Of a stretch of 64,000 nucleotides of DNA, positions 7,472 through 15,596 are shown piece by piece. The translations under genes were made by a program, and so were the position numbers. The stretch's first letter is position 1. The number at the start of each line of letters is the position of its first letter. The notes below the pieces were generated by a model. That model was not told where the DNA came from, made no database searches, and saw nothing but the letters and a program-made list of their open reading frames with translations. This stretch comes from Desulfosporosinus nitroreducens (GTDB lineage Bacteria; Bacillota; Desulfitobacteriia; Desulfitobacteriales; Desulfitobacteriaceae): positions 33,749-97,748 of the forward strand of contig NZ_JAMHFY010000020.1 in the NCBI RefSeq assembly GCF_023897015.1. Direction: 5' to 3'.

Positions 7472-8833
7472 TCAGTCGTCTGCTTTCTTAGAGGTTTGAG
7501 CTTGCTCCCAAATACTATCGGCTACTTCTCCCCAAGCGGATGAAACATTCTGAAGTTTTTCCGTCAATTCCTCCACACTTTCCAGATCCAGAACTTGAGT
7601 GGAATGAGCACCGGATTTAGTGACCATCATTCTTAATTTATCCGGATTATCCATGAGAGGACAAGGGCGCAAATGGTTCTGATTGAAAGGTTGATTTTCA
7701 CGATATTGGGCAAATAGGGGGGATTTTAAGGCATCTAATAGGGTGCTGTCTCTAATGTTGGTATCAGAATAATGAATGAAAGCACAAGGTTCAATATCTC
7801 CATGGGCATTAATATGAAAATAGTTGCGTCCGCCTGCGATACAGCCTTCAACGTATTCTCCGTCATTCCAAAAATCCAAGGCAAATATGGGCTTAGTATT
7901 TCTGATTTCTCGGATTCTATGATACATATACTTTCGTTGCTCTGGCAGGGCAATTAAATCTAGAGCAGCATTTTTTCCAACGGGAACATAGGTGAAGTAC
8001 CAAGCAAAAAGGCACCCTTTTTCAATCATTAAGTCTACAAATTCATCAGAAGCAACGGTATCCGTGTTTTGGCGATGGTAGCAGGAGGAATAACCAAAGC
8101 CTGCCCCTACCTCCTTCAATAAATCCATGGACTTAATAACTTTGTCATAGGTTCCAATACCCCGACGCTGATCCGTTGCTTCTCCGATCCCTTCAATACT
8201 GAAAGCCAGTACAAAATTACCAACTCGTACTAATTCATGAGCAAAATTCTCATCCACCAATGTACCATTAGTAAAGGCTAAAAAAGCACAGTCTTGATGT
8301 TTTTCCGCTAAAGCAATCAAATCAGTTTTTCTTAAGAGGGGTTCTCCGCCAGAGTAAATATACATAAATATACCTAATTTTTTCCCTTGCTCAATGACAT
8401 TGTTAAGTTCATCAAAGGATAATGAATGATGCTGATCATATTCACTCGCCCAACATCCAATGCATTTCAGATTACATGACGAAGTTGGATCCATCAAAAT
8501 TGCCCAGGGGATATTACAATCATGTAATTTAGCAGTTTTCAGTGCTTTTTCTCGTCCAAATAAAGTCGCTTTGATAAAAAAGTTTGTCAGGAACTTTTTG
8601 CGAACATTAGGAGCAAGCTGTGTAAATACAGCGTCAAATAGCTTATTAAAACTACTCGAAGAATCCACTGAATAGTTCTGTAAATATCTTATGGCAGTTT
8701 TATGATCCTGATCACGGGCAATTCTACTAAACAAATTTAAAATCAGATTCATATCTTTTAGTCTATTTTTTTCTGCGTAACGTAATGCTCTTTTAAAAGC
8801 AAAAGTATAAACAAACTCCTTGATTCTTCCCAT
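7472..8833 (-). CDS. Radical SAM/SPASM-domain protein
   Basis: This is a 453-residue radical SAM enzyme. After a helical N-terminal region of about 105 residues comes the Fe-S motif CNLKCIGC (Cys120, 124, 127), then the SAM-binding YSGGEPLLR and later strands such as AFSIEGIG. The C-terminal part carries extra cysteines (EGCIAGG, EPCAFIHY, RPCPLMDN), typical of a SPASM or twitch auxiliary cluster. Related proteins modify peptides or cofactors, but no precursor peptide or partner enzyme is nearby, so the substrate is open. GGAGAGTAAGAT precedes the ATG. It is a single-gene unit convergent with cooC. Confidence 0.85.
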   Translation of the reverse strand: MGRIKEFVYTFAFKRALRYAEKNRLKDMNLILNLFSRIARDQDHKTAIRYLQNYSVDSSSSFNKLFDAVFTQLAPNVRKKFLTNFFIKATLFGREKALKTAKLHDCNIPWAILMDPTSSCNLKCIGCWASEYDQHHSLSFDELNNVIEQGKKLGIFMYIYSGGEPLLRKTDLIALAEKHQDCAFLAFTNGTLVDENFAHELVRVGNFVLAFSIEGIGEATDQRRGIGTYDKVIKSMDLLKEVGAGFGYSSCYHRQNTDTVASDEFVDLMIEKGCLFAWYFTYVPVGKNAALDLIALPEQRKYMYHRIREIRNTKPIFALDFWNDGEYVEGCIAGGRNYFHINAHGDIEPCAFIHYSDTNIRDSTLLDALKSPLFAQYRENQPFNQNHLRPCPLMDNPDKLRMMVTKSGAHSTQVLDLESVEELTEKLQNVSSAWGEVADSIWEQAQTSKKADD

Positions 8834-9029
8834 ATCTTACTCTCCTCCATAAATAGTTCGAATTAAATGAAATGCCACCTAGGTTAGAATAGGAACTTAT
8901 AGGAGAGTACATAATATGCAATTATTCTGAAGGAGTGATTGGGTCTCTTGATGAGGTTATAAGAGGTTTCAAGTATGACATATTCTTTATAGAACATTTT
9001 CTTGAATATGTATTATCCCAAATTAGAAC

Positions 9030-9064
9030 ACAAGATGAGAAGTGATTTCTTCCTCTCATCTTGT
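9030..9064 (-). terminator. Hairpin after the 90-residue gene
   Basis: ACAAGATGAGA (9030-9040) and TCTCATCTTGT (9054-9064) are perfect complements. The hairpin lies just beyond the stop of the 9099-9371 minus-strand gene. The U-tract is weak, so termination is inferred mainly from position. Confidence 0.55.
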
Positions 9065-9098
9065 TATCCGTGTTTTAGATTATAGTAGGTGATAATAA

Positions 9099-9371
9099 TT
9101 ACATATTAACGGCCATGGTGTTGGGTGAGTTCATATCAGACCTGTGAATAACATGGTTTACTACTTTGACAATGGTGGCTGGTGAACAGGTTAGTTTTAC
9201 AACTCGAAATTCTCTAGAAGTATCTCCGAATAATATTTTTAAGATATCTAGGACTTTTTCCTTTGTGGCGATGAATTTTGCCTTATCATTAGCACCACGC
9301 GGTTCAGGTACCCAAAGTTGCTCAATTTCATAGGATAACCTTAATAGCTCTGTACGGAAATTCAAATACAT
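9099..9371 (-). CDS. Hypothetical 90-residue protein
   Basis: It is supported as a gene by AAGGAGG seven bases before the ATG and by a hairpin after the stop. The product is predicted soluble and mostly helical, starting MYLNFRTELLRLSYEIEQLW, with a conserved-looking C-terminal stretch of Val, Lys and His. No domain was recognised and there is no signal peptide or membrane segment. Confidence 0.65.
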   Translation of the reverse strand: MYLNFRTELLRLSYEIEQLWVPEPRGANDKAKFIATKEKVLDILKILFGDTSREFRVVKLTCSPATIVKVVNHVIHRSDMNSPNTMAVNM

Positions 9372-9760
9372 AAGAACCTCCTTGATCGGTTAATGATTTA
9401 GTGAACTCTTTTATCGAAAAGTGTTAATTCCAATTATCTACTTGTAAAGTGTTTGTAAATAATAAGCACACACGATGTTATTATATGCAGGAATATTCTT
9501 TTGTGAAATATGTCCTGGATCATGACCCCTAAGAAATACTAATAAGGGATCCGGGATGGACAAGCAACAGCCAGGTTGAACCGATTGTTTTTTATTTTTT
9601 TTTGTGGTATTATCCCATCTAAGGTAAAATCTACTTAACGCTTTAAGGCCATTTCTTCAATAGTGCAGTTTTCTTGTATTAGCAATCCAGTGGTAACTTC
9701 GGTTATGAGGTTGTGCTTTTTATATAACAACCATAGGAAAGAGTTTTTAGGGGGATTATA
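9372..9760. other. 389-base gap without a gene
   Basis: It holds the divergent upstream regions of the 90-residue gene (minus) and the DUF1456 gene (plus). The only notable sequence is a long T-rich run near 9585-9602 after GAACCGATTG; no convincing stem accompanies it. No frame with a ribosome binding site was found. Confidence 0.5.
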
Positions 9761-10288
9761 ATGGATAATAATGATATATTAATTAGATTAAGATACGCAT
9801 TAAATATAAGGGATATAGATATGGTAAAGATATTTAAACTTGGTGACGTTGAACTAACAGTAGAAGAAGTGAGGAAATTGCTCATTAAATCGAAAGACAC
9901 TTACCGTTACAATAATGCAGTTGACGATTATGACGAAATAGAAGAAAAAGAAGAGAATATTAAATGCAATAACAGAATGCTAGAGTCATTTTTAAATGGC
10001 CTTATAATATTTAAAAGAGGGAAACAAGATCCAAAACCAGGGCAACCAGAAATACCAGTACTAAAAAATAGTGAAAATCCTAATAATATGATGCTTAAGA
10101 AATTGAAAATAGCGCTGTCACTAACAAGTGATGATATGCTTGATATATTAAAAGAGACAGGAGTTATTCTAACAAAAGGGGAATTAAGCGCACTATTTAG
10201 AAAAGAGGGCCATAAGCATTATAAAGAGTGTGGCGATAAATACGCTAGAAATTTCATAAAAGGATTAGCTATAAAAAACAGGGGATAG
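9761..10288 (+). CDS. DUF1456 (YehS-like) protein
   Basis: This 175-residue protein contains two copies of the DUF1456 unit, at about residues 3-75 and 108-172. Each begins with the pattern [I/M]L..L+.AL.[I/L]...DM..I and ends with a segment rich in basic residues and a 'FL.GL' box (SFLNGLIIFKRG; NFIKGLAIKNRG). A charged linker joins them (DYDEIEEKEEN, then PKPGQPEIP). E. coli YehS has the same two-unit layout; its role is unknown. AGGGGGATTATA precedes the ATG, and a very long hairpin ends the unit. Confidence 0.88.
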   Translation: MDNNDILIRLRYALNIRDIDMVKIFKLGDVELTVEEVRKLLIKSKDTYRYNNAVDDYDEIEEKEENIKCNNRMLESFLNGLIIFKRGKQDPKPGQPEIPVLKNSENPNNMMLKKLKIALSLTSDDMLDILKETGVILTKGELSALFRKEGHKHYKECGDKYARNFIKGLAIKNRG

Positions 10289-10318
10289 GCATAAAAAACG
10301 AGCCCGTAGAGTGAGCGG

Positions 10319-10377
10319 GGATCAGAATAAAGAGTGGTCAAGGATTCATCATCCTCGACCACTCTTTATTCTGATCC
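10319..10377 (+). terminator. 27-bp stem terminator after the DUF1456 gene
   Basis: The arms at 10319-10345 and 10351-10377 are complementary at every position except one G-U pair, with a 5-base loop. There is only a short TATTTT tail. This is far longer than most intrinsic terminators. Confidence 0.7.
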
Positions 10378-10430
10378 TATTTTCCTGATAACCCATTTAA
10401 GGTCAAAGCATGTTTCGGCTTGACCTAAAG

Positions 10431-10590
10431 GACATCTGCTTTTATGATTTAATCGTGCATAAGTCAACATCTTTGGACATTTTGAAGGGGATAGACTAAT
10501 ATGTAGGGTAGTAAATATTTTAAAAATAGCTTTAGAGAAACGGATATTATTGCAAGAATCGGTGGCGATGATTTTTTAGCAATTTTATGG
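10431..10590 (+). pseudogene. Relic of a GGDEF (diguanylate cyclase) domain
   Basis: Joining three frames recovers the core of a GGDEF domain: DLIVHK (for DLDxFK), then VNIFGHFEGDRLICRVVNIL, then SFRETDIIARIGGDDFLAIL. The last segment holds the GG[D/E]EF active site as GGDDF, with the usual RxxDxxAR before it. Two frameshifts break it (near 10463 and 10525), and both ends of the domain are missing. It is directly upstream of the DMT transporter gene, whose ribosome binding site lies at the relic's end. Confidence 0.75.
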
Positions 10591-10604
10591 AGAGAGATGA
10601 GTTT

Positions 10605-11528
10605 ATGGCAAAAAGAGAAGAGACTACAGTAATTCTGGCATACATAGCGGTTTGCATCCTATGGGGGTCAACGTTTCTGGCGATTAGAATTGGAGTAAGT
10701 GACTTTCCACCAGCGTTATTCGCAGGTATAAGGTTCTTGATTGCAGGGTCTTTGGTGTTATTCTATGCTTATTATAAAGGGCACAAGTTTCCTGGAGATT
10801 TTACAGACGTACGGAGACAGGCAATTGTTGGTTTATTTCTGCTGGGTGGCAACGGGCTTGTCGTTTGGGCGGAACAATGGGTTTATTCAGGAGTCGCAGC
10901 ACTTCTTTTTGCGGTTGTCCCAATGTTCAATGCGATTCTAGAACGATTCCTGCCCAATGGCCCAAGGATTGGTTTGAAGGGGTGGCTCGGTTTACTCTTA
11001 GGGTTTTTCGGGGTTGGTCTTTTGGTCTTGACGAGTTCTGATACGAAAATAATTGATGTTTCAGGCGGAATAATACTATTGCTGGGAGCTTTTTCATGGT
11101 CAGTAGGCTCTGTTTATTCGAAGACCTTTAAAGCATCAGGAACCATGATTGCCAATATTGGTTTACAAATGTTCGCTGGCGGGATTGGTTTGACCATTGC
11201 AGGGCTCTTTATGGGAGAGGCAAATAATATCCATCTAACCAGCAAAGGTCTTGGAGCACTGGCCTATTTGATCGTGTTCGGTTCTCTCCTTGGTTACAGT
11301 TCCTATATCTATATCTTACAAAAATGGCCGGCCTCAAAAGCCGGTACTTATGCTTACGTGAATCCAGTTGTCGGAGTTATCTTAGGCGCTGCGATTCTTG
11401 GCGAGCCAGTCTCACCGAAGGTGTTCATTTCAGCGGTCGTTATTTTAGGCGGGGTTGCATTAGTTCAGTTTTCGAAAACAAACAGGAATGGTGAACAGGA
11501 ATCATCTTTAAGGAGTTTAGCAAAATGA
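10605..11528 (+). CDS. EamA/DMT-superfamily transporter (YedA-like)
   Basis: This 307-residue, ten-helix drug/metabolite exporter consists of two EamA repeats. Recognisable parts are CILWGSTFLAIRIGVSDFPP at the start of repeat 1, NGLVVWAEQWVYSG, and in repeat 2 WSVGSVYSK and the ending YAYVNPVVGVILGAAILGE. The ATG at 10605 has GGAGAGAG upstream; the ATG at 10587 lies within that sequence and is less likely. The stop codon overlaps the start of the next gene (ATGA), so the methyltransferase is translationally coupled. The substrate is unknown. Confidence 0.88.
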   Translation: MAKREETTVILAYIAVCILWGSTFLAIRIGVSDFPPALFAGIRFLIAGSLVLFYAYYKGHKFPGDFTDVRRQAIVGLFLLGGNGLVVWAEQWVYSGVAALLFAVVPMFNAILERFLPNGPRIGLKGWLGLLLGFFGVGLLVLTSSDTKIIDVSGGIILLLGAFSWSVGSVYSKTFKASGTMIANIGLQMFAGGIGLTIAGLFMGEANNIHLTSKGLGALAYLIVFGSLLGYSSYIYILQKWPASKAGTYAYVNPVVGVILGAAILGEPVSPKVFISAVVILGGVALVQFSKTNRNGEQESSLRSLAK

Positions 11529-12115
11529 TAAATTCGACGGTCGATTTCTATAACAAGAACGCCCAAGAATTTTATAAAAATACAGTAAATGTGGATATGA
11601 GCGAACACTACAGAAGATTTGAGGAATACCTGCTTCCTGAGAGCCGTATTCTAGATGCGGGCTGTGGCTCGGGCAGAGACAGTCTATATTTTCTCAGTAA
11701 AGGATACAATGTACATGCCTTTGATGCGTCGGTGGAAATGGTAAAATTGAGCTCTGAACTAACTGGATTGCCTGTCCAGCAGGCTAAATTTGAGGATGTC
11801 AAGTTCGACGTTATGTTTAATGGCATATGGGCTTCAGCATCCCTCTTGCATGTTGACAGAGGATCAATCATAGACACACTACAAAAGCTAGCCGCTACGC
11901 TTAGCGAGGATGGTGTGCTTTTTATGTCCTTTAAATATGGTGACAAAGTTTATGAGAAGGACGACAGAGTATTTAATTGCTATGATGAGAGCTCCTTCAG
12001 TAAATTGTTTTCTGCCATTCCAATGCTGACAATTTTTGAATTATATAAAACAGCTGATGTAAGAGAAGAAAGAATCAATGAATATTGGCTTAGTGCTATT
12101 GTTAAGAAAGGTTAA
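11525..12115 (+). CDS. Class I SAM-dependent methyltransferase
   Basis: This 196-residue enzyme has the SAM-binding motif I ILDAGCGSGRDSLYFL, the acidic end of strand 2 (VHAFDAS), and motif IV-like GIWASASLLHV. It starts on the ATGA overlap with the DMT transporter, which suggests the two act on the same small molecule. It resembles TehB-like small-molecule methyltransferases, but no substrate can be named. The unit ends with the hairpin at 12141-12184. Confidence 0.85.
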   Translation: MINSTVDFYNKNAQEFYKNTVNVDMSEHYRRFEEYLLPESRILDAGCGSGRDSLYFLSKGYNVHAFDASVEMVKLSSELTGLPVQQAKFEDVKFDVMFNGIWASASLLHVDRGSIIDTLQKLAATLSEDGVLFMSFKYGDKVYEKDDRVFNCYDESSFSKLFSAIPMLTIFELYKTADVREERINEYWLSAIVKKG

Positions 12116-12140
12116 GTACTAAAGGCACGAGTACGGCATG

Positions 12141-12184
12141 AGGGACGGTTCTTAGTTCCATTAATGGAATTGAGAACCGTCCCT
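12141..12184 (+). terminator. Terminator after the methyltransferase gene
   Basis: AGGGACGGTTCT (12141-12152) pairs with AGAACCGTCCCT (12173-12184). The loop itself contains the palindrome TTCCATTAATGGAA. It is followed by TTGTTCC. 'GGGACGGTTCT' hairpins of this sort are common intergenic elements in clostridia (general knowledge). Confidence 0.65.
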
Positions 12185-12250
12185 TTGTTCCTTATGTGTT
12201 CCGTGCATGAAAGGAATCGTCTTAGCGTGGGAGGATTTGACGCGCGGTTG

Positions 12251-12740
12251 CTAATCAATGGCGTACAATTCTATGATCTTAAGAATGACTTCAACTGACT
12301 TCTCCATAGCGAAGGTCGGAATAAATTCATACCGTCCATGGAAATTATGACCGCCCGTAAATAGGTTCGGGGTTGGGAGTCCCATAAAGGAGAGGCGGGC
12401 TCCGTCTGTGCCCCCACGAATCGGACGAATTTGTGGAGGTACCCCGACCGCTTCCATGGCTGTTCGCGCCTTATCGACAATGTGTATAACCGGTTCTATT
12501 TTTTCCTTCATGTTTTGGTATTGATCAGTAATTTCAATCTCAAATGTACCAGCACCATACTCTTTGTTGAGCTCCTCGACGAATAAGTGCATCTTCTTCT
12601 TGCGTTTCTCAAAAGAAGCTTGATCAAAGTCTCGGATAATATAATTAAGGGTCGTTAGCTCAACATCCCCAAGGATATCGTTTAAATGGTAGAAACCTTC
12701 ATATCCTTCAGTATTTGCCGGTGTTTCAAGAAGCGGAAGA
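12251..12740 (-). pseudogene. pepT: Truncated peptidase T (C-terminal part only)
   Basis: The frame matches the last about 160 residues of the M20 tripeptidase PepT. It includes [36 protein letters not shown], the metal-site region [18 protein letters not shown], and [15 protein letters not shown]. The first about 240 residues, with the N-terminal metal ligands and catalytic residues, are absent. The match stops abruptly near 12740, where another small frame takes over. It cannot be an active peptidase. Confidence 0.82.
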
Positions 12741-12893
12741 AGAGAGATATAGCTCCTCATTAGACTTTAAAATTTGAAATGAAACCTTAAGATCAACGCA
12801 CATAGTCCAGAGAGGATACCATGCTGGGTTCACGGTTCTGCCAAGGCCACTGCACTTTGGACATTTTTTGTTAAGAATATCAAGGTCAATCAT
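12726..12893 (-). CDS. Small protein with one CxxC, abutting the pepT relic
   Basis: This 55-codon frame starts at an ATG behind AGGGGGG and carries [12 protein letters not shown], half of a zinc-ribbon or glutaredoxin-like motif. Its last about 15 codons overlap the pepT relic in another frame, so its C-terminus was probably created by the same deletion. It may be the broken start of a gene fused to the remains of pepT. It could still be translated. Confidence 0.4.
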   Translation of the reverse strand: MIDLDILNKKCPKCSGLGRTVNPAWYPLWTMCVDLKVSFQILKSNEELYLSSSAS

Positions 12894-12940
12894 TAGTAAA
12901 CCCCCCTCTATCAACATCTTTAATAGCATCATATTCAAAA

Positions 12941-13360
12941 CTAATATAAAAAGAAATGATTTTGTTATTGTATTATTTAATTAGCGTTAAGGGCAGCAAG
13001 TCCTTTGCGGTGGGGGGCGTTTTGAACATCACATCTAAAAGTGCCTATTGGAGTAAAAATTTTAACACGTTTTAATAGTAACAATACGAGATATGAACTA
13101 TATAATAAGATATGAACGTTGCAACTATCGTACTTTACATACCCGATAGAGCGCGAAACCCTTACTTTCAAAAATACTTGGAGTTATATGCAGGCTTGCC
13201 AATGGTCTGGATACAGATATAATGCGCCTATAAAATAACAATTATATTACAAACTGTGACAAACATTTTGCTTTATTTGTAATCCATCTTAGGTTACAAT
13301 AATGTAGTAACACTCTATATAGAAAATTCAGAAAATTTAGATATCGAAAGGGGTAATAGT
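12941..13360. other. 420-base gap without a gene
   Basis: Upstream region for the small minus-strand frame and for the 35-codon gene at 13361. GTGACA at 13256-13261 and TGTAAT at 13278-13283, 16 bases apart, form a possible promoter for the latter. Nothing else was recognised. Confidence 0.45.
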
Positions 13361-13468
13361 ATGACTGCACAGGAAAAGTGTATAATTGAAACTATACTTG
13401 CCGATGTTGGGTTGGAACCTTTATACGTCGGGGAGAAAGATGATGAATCGCAAAAAAAACAGAGATGA
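13361..13468 (+). CDS. 35-residue small protein in its own transcription unit
   Basis: The ATG follows GAAAGGGGTAATAGT, and the frame encodes MTAQEKCIIETILADVGLEP and then a charged tail ending KKQR. The stop is followed at once by a textbook terminator (13469-13499). Promoter-like sequence, ribosome binding site, short frame and terminator together make this look like a real small gene. The first half could form an amphipathic helix with a single Cys. No family was recognised. Confidence 0.55.
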   Translation: MTAQEKCIIETILADVGLEPLYVGEKDDESQKKQR

Positions 13469-13499
13469 AACAGGACAGCTTTGGCTGTCCTGTTTTTTT
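13469..13499 (+). terminator. Strong intrinsic terminator of the 35-residue gene
   Basis: AACAGGACAG (13469-13478) and CTGTCCTGTT (13485-13494) form a perfect stem with a 6-base loop and a seven-U tract (13493-13499). It lies 64 bases before the ABC ATPase start, so the two genes are separate units. Confidence 0.9.
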
Positions 13500-13562
13500 G
13501 ACCACTTATTCAATTACCTTCCCAAGGCTAGATTTATAGAGTTAGGGAGGACATCACATTTC

Positions 13563-14561
13563 ATGAGTTTAATTGAAGTTAAACATCTCTCGAAGGAATT
13601 TCAAATTGCTAAACGCCAAGAGGGAATAAGAGGAGCTCTACGGAGTCTGTTTCACAGAGAATACACGACTAAACTGGCTGTTCAGGATATTTCCTTTGCA
13701 GTGAGCAAAGGGGAGATTGTCGGGTACATCGGTCCAAACGGAGCTGGCAAGTCCACAACCATTAAGATGCTGACAGGGATTCTCGTGCCGACTTCCGGCG
13801 ATATCCGAGTCAATGGATTAATACCCTTTAAAGAACGTCAAAAAAACGCGCGGCAAATCGGGGTGGTCTTTGGGCAGAGAACGCAACTTTGGTGGGATTT
13901 ACCGACTATTGAATCCTTTGAACTCTTACGGCAGGTATTTCAAATTCCTAATGAGCAGTACCGGAAAAATATGGCCCGGTTTTCGGACATCTTAGGCCTG
14001 GAGGAGTTTCTTCAAACACCTGTCCGACAATTGTCACTGGGTCAAAGAATGCGGGCAGACATTGCCGCTTCCTTACTCCATGATCCAGCGATCCTATTTC
14101 TCGATGAGCCGACGATTGGCTTAGATGTGGTGGACAAGGAACGAATGCGGAGTTTTATCCGGGAAATTAACCAGGAGAGAGGGGTTACTGTCATTCTCAC
14201 GACCCATGACATGTTGGATATCGAAAAGCTTTGTCAGCGAATGATCTTAATTGACCATGGCCAAGTAATGTATGATGGAGAATTAGCAAAGATCAAAGAG
14301 AGGTTTGGTAAGGAGCGCGTTTTGATCATTGATCTAGAAGAGGAGACAAACGGTTTTTCTATTAATGGGGCAGAAGTGATTAAACAAGAAGGAAAGCGTA
14401 AATGGTTGCAGTTTAACCGTGACGTGATGAGTGCATCCCAATTAATTAGCCAGATCTCAGAGCACTGCGAAATCAAAGATTTATCCATCCAAGACCCAGA
14501 GATCGAGGTTATGATTCGAAATATTTATGAAAGTGGACTCAATGAAGTTGCTTTAATGTAA
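13563..14561 (+). CDS. ABC-2-type transporter ATP-binding protein
   Basis: This 332-residue nucleotide-binding subunit has Walker A GPNGAGKST, Q-loop VFGQRTQLWWDLP, signature LSLGQRMRADIAASLL, Walker B AILFLDEPTIGLD, and H-loop LTTHD. The WWDLP segment and the C-terminal regulatory tail are typical of ATPases that pair with DUF990-like ABC-2 permeases. A longer frame from 13386 crosses a terminator; the ATG at 13563 with GGGAGG upstream is the better start. The two permease genes normally found downstream are missing: the next gene is on the other strand after 29 bases. It is therefore an orphan unless partners lie elsewhere. Confidence 0.9.
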   Translation: MSLIEVKHLSKEFQIAKRQEGIRGALRSLFHREYTTKLAVQDISFAVSKGEIVGYIGPNGAGKSTTIKMLTGILVPTSGDIRVNGLIPFKERQKNARQIGVVFGQRTQLWWDLPTIESFELLRQVFQIPNEQYRKNMARFSDILGLEEFLQTPVRQLSLGQRMRADIAASLLHDPAILFLDEPTIGLDVVDKERMRSFIREINQERGVTVILTTHDMLDIEKLCQRMILIDHGQVMYDGELAKIKERFGKERVLIIDLEEETNGFSINGAEVIKQEGKRKWLQFNRDVMSASQLISQISEHCEIKDLSIQDPEIEVMIRNIYESGLNEVALM

Positions 14562-14590
14562 GGGCTAAAATGTTGGCTGAATTTAGCCGC

Positions 14591-15544
14591 TTAAAGCATC
14601 TTATTATCAGTAAGAAATTGCTTGACTTTAGCTGTATATTCTTCCTTATTTGTAAGATAAGACATAGCATGTTCTGCACCAGGCGATATATAGATCCCCT
14701 TGGGTCCTTTGTTTCTTAAGTATAGTTCTAATGACATGAAAGCTGGTATAAAGGTATCATTACTGCCATGGATAAACATTATGGGGGTTTTTATATCAGC
14801 AATTACAGTGATTGGCGATACCGCATTTAGTGAAAAATTCGACTTCTTCAGTGCAACAATATTTGCATAAAACAATATAAATGCTCCGGCAGGTTGAAAA
14901 GTTGGTCTTAAATCACCTGCTAGTTTGATATTCAGTAATTCCCTTAAATCTGAATATGGGCAATCTGCTACATAAAAATTAACATCCTTATTTTGCTGAT
15001 CCAATTCTGCTTGGAGCAGAGCAGTAATTGCCCCCAAAGATTCTCCATGTACTCCTATAACAGCATTTGGATTAACCCATTTAACCCATTTTACTATGTT
15101 ATCAAGGTCTGTCTTTTCAAAATAGCCAAGAGTTATGTCTTTCCCTCCACTGCTGCCATGTTTTCTTGAATCATAGGCCAATACATTAAAGCCCATATCA
15201 AGATACATATCTGAAAATTTCATAGATTGCCATCTGTCACCAGCTATGCCGTGAACTAGAATTACGGTATTGTTAGTAGGAGTGGGATTAAATATATATG
15301 TGCCTGAAAGCTGATAACCAAAACTTGATTTTATCGACACACTATAGGATTCCAGTCGTGTAAATCTCTCATAATTGAAGCTGGGTTTATAATACTCAAG
15401 CCCTGTTGTTGCGGGATCTATAGTTAGCTTGCTAACATTCTGATAATATATATTTCCTATGTATAAGCCAAATATATTTGTGCTAATTGCAAAAAGAATA
15501 AAAATCACAATTAGTATTTTAGGCATTTTCCCCATTTTTCTCAT
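14591..15544 (-). CDS. Membrane-anchored alpha/beta hydrolase
   Basis: This 317-residue protein has an N-terminal hydrophobic anchor (about residues 8-28) and an outward-facing alpha/beta hydrolase domain. Visible motifs are the oxyanion strand VILVHGIAGDRW, the nucleophile elbow GVHGESLGA, the acid strand with MFIHGSNDTFIP, and the His in PGAEHAMSY. This is the YqkD/BAAT-like layout found in Bacilli. The substrate is unknown. It lies directly downstream of the solute-binding lipoprotein gene on the same strand, so the two may be co-transcribed. Confidence 0.86.
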   Translation of the reverse strand: MRKMGKMPKILIVIFILFAISTNIFGLYIGNIYYQNVSKLTIDPATTGLEYYKPSFNYERFTRLESYSVSIKSSFGYQLSGTYIFNPTPTNNTVILVHGIAGDRWQSMKFSDMYLDMGFNVLAYDSRKHGSSGGKDITLGYFEKTDLDNIVKWVKWVNPNAVIGVHGESLGAITALLQAELDQQNKDVNFYVADCPYSDLRELLNIKLAGDLRPTFQPAGAFILFYANIVALKKSNFSLNAVSPITVIADIKTPIMFIHGSNDTFIPAFMSLELYLRNKGPKGIYISPGAEHAMSYLTNKEEYTAKVKQFLTDNKML

Positions 15545-15596
15545 AGAAATCTTCTCACTGTTTCTGGTGCTTTCATTTTATACAGCTCCAATAATA

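Noticed and set aside
13386..13562. N-terminal extension of the ABC ATPase frame
   Set aside because: It crosses the 35-codon gene and a strong terminator; the family match begins at 13563.
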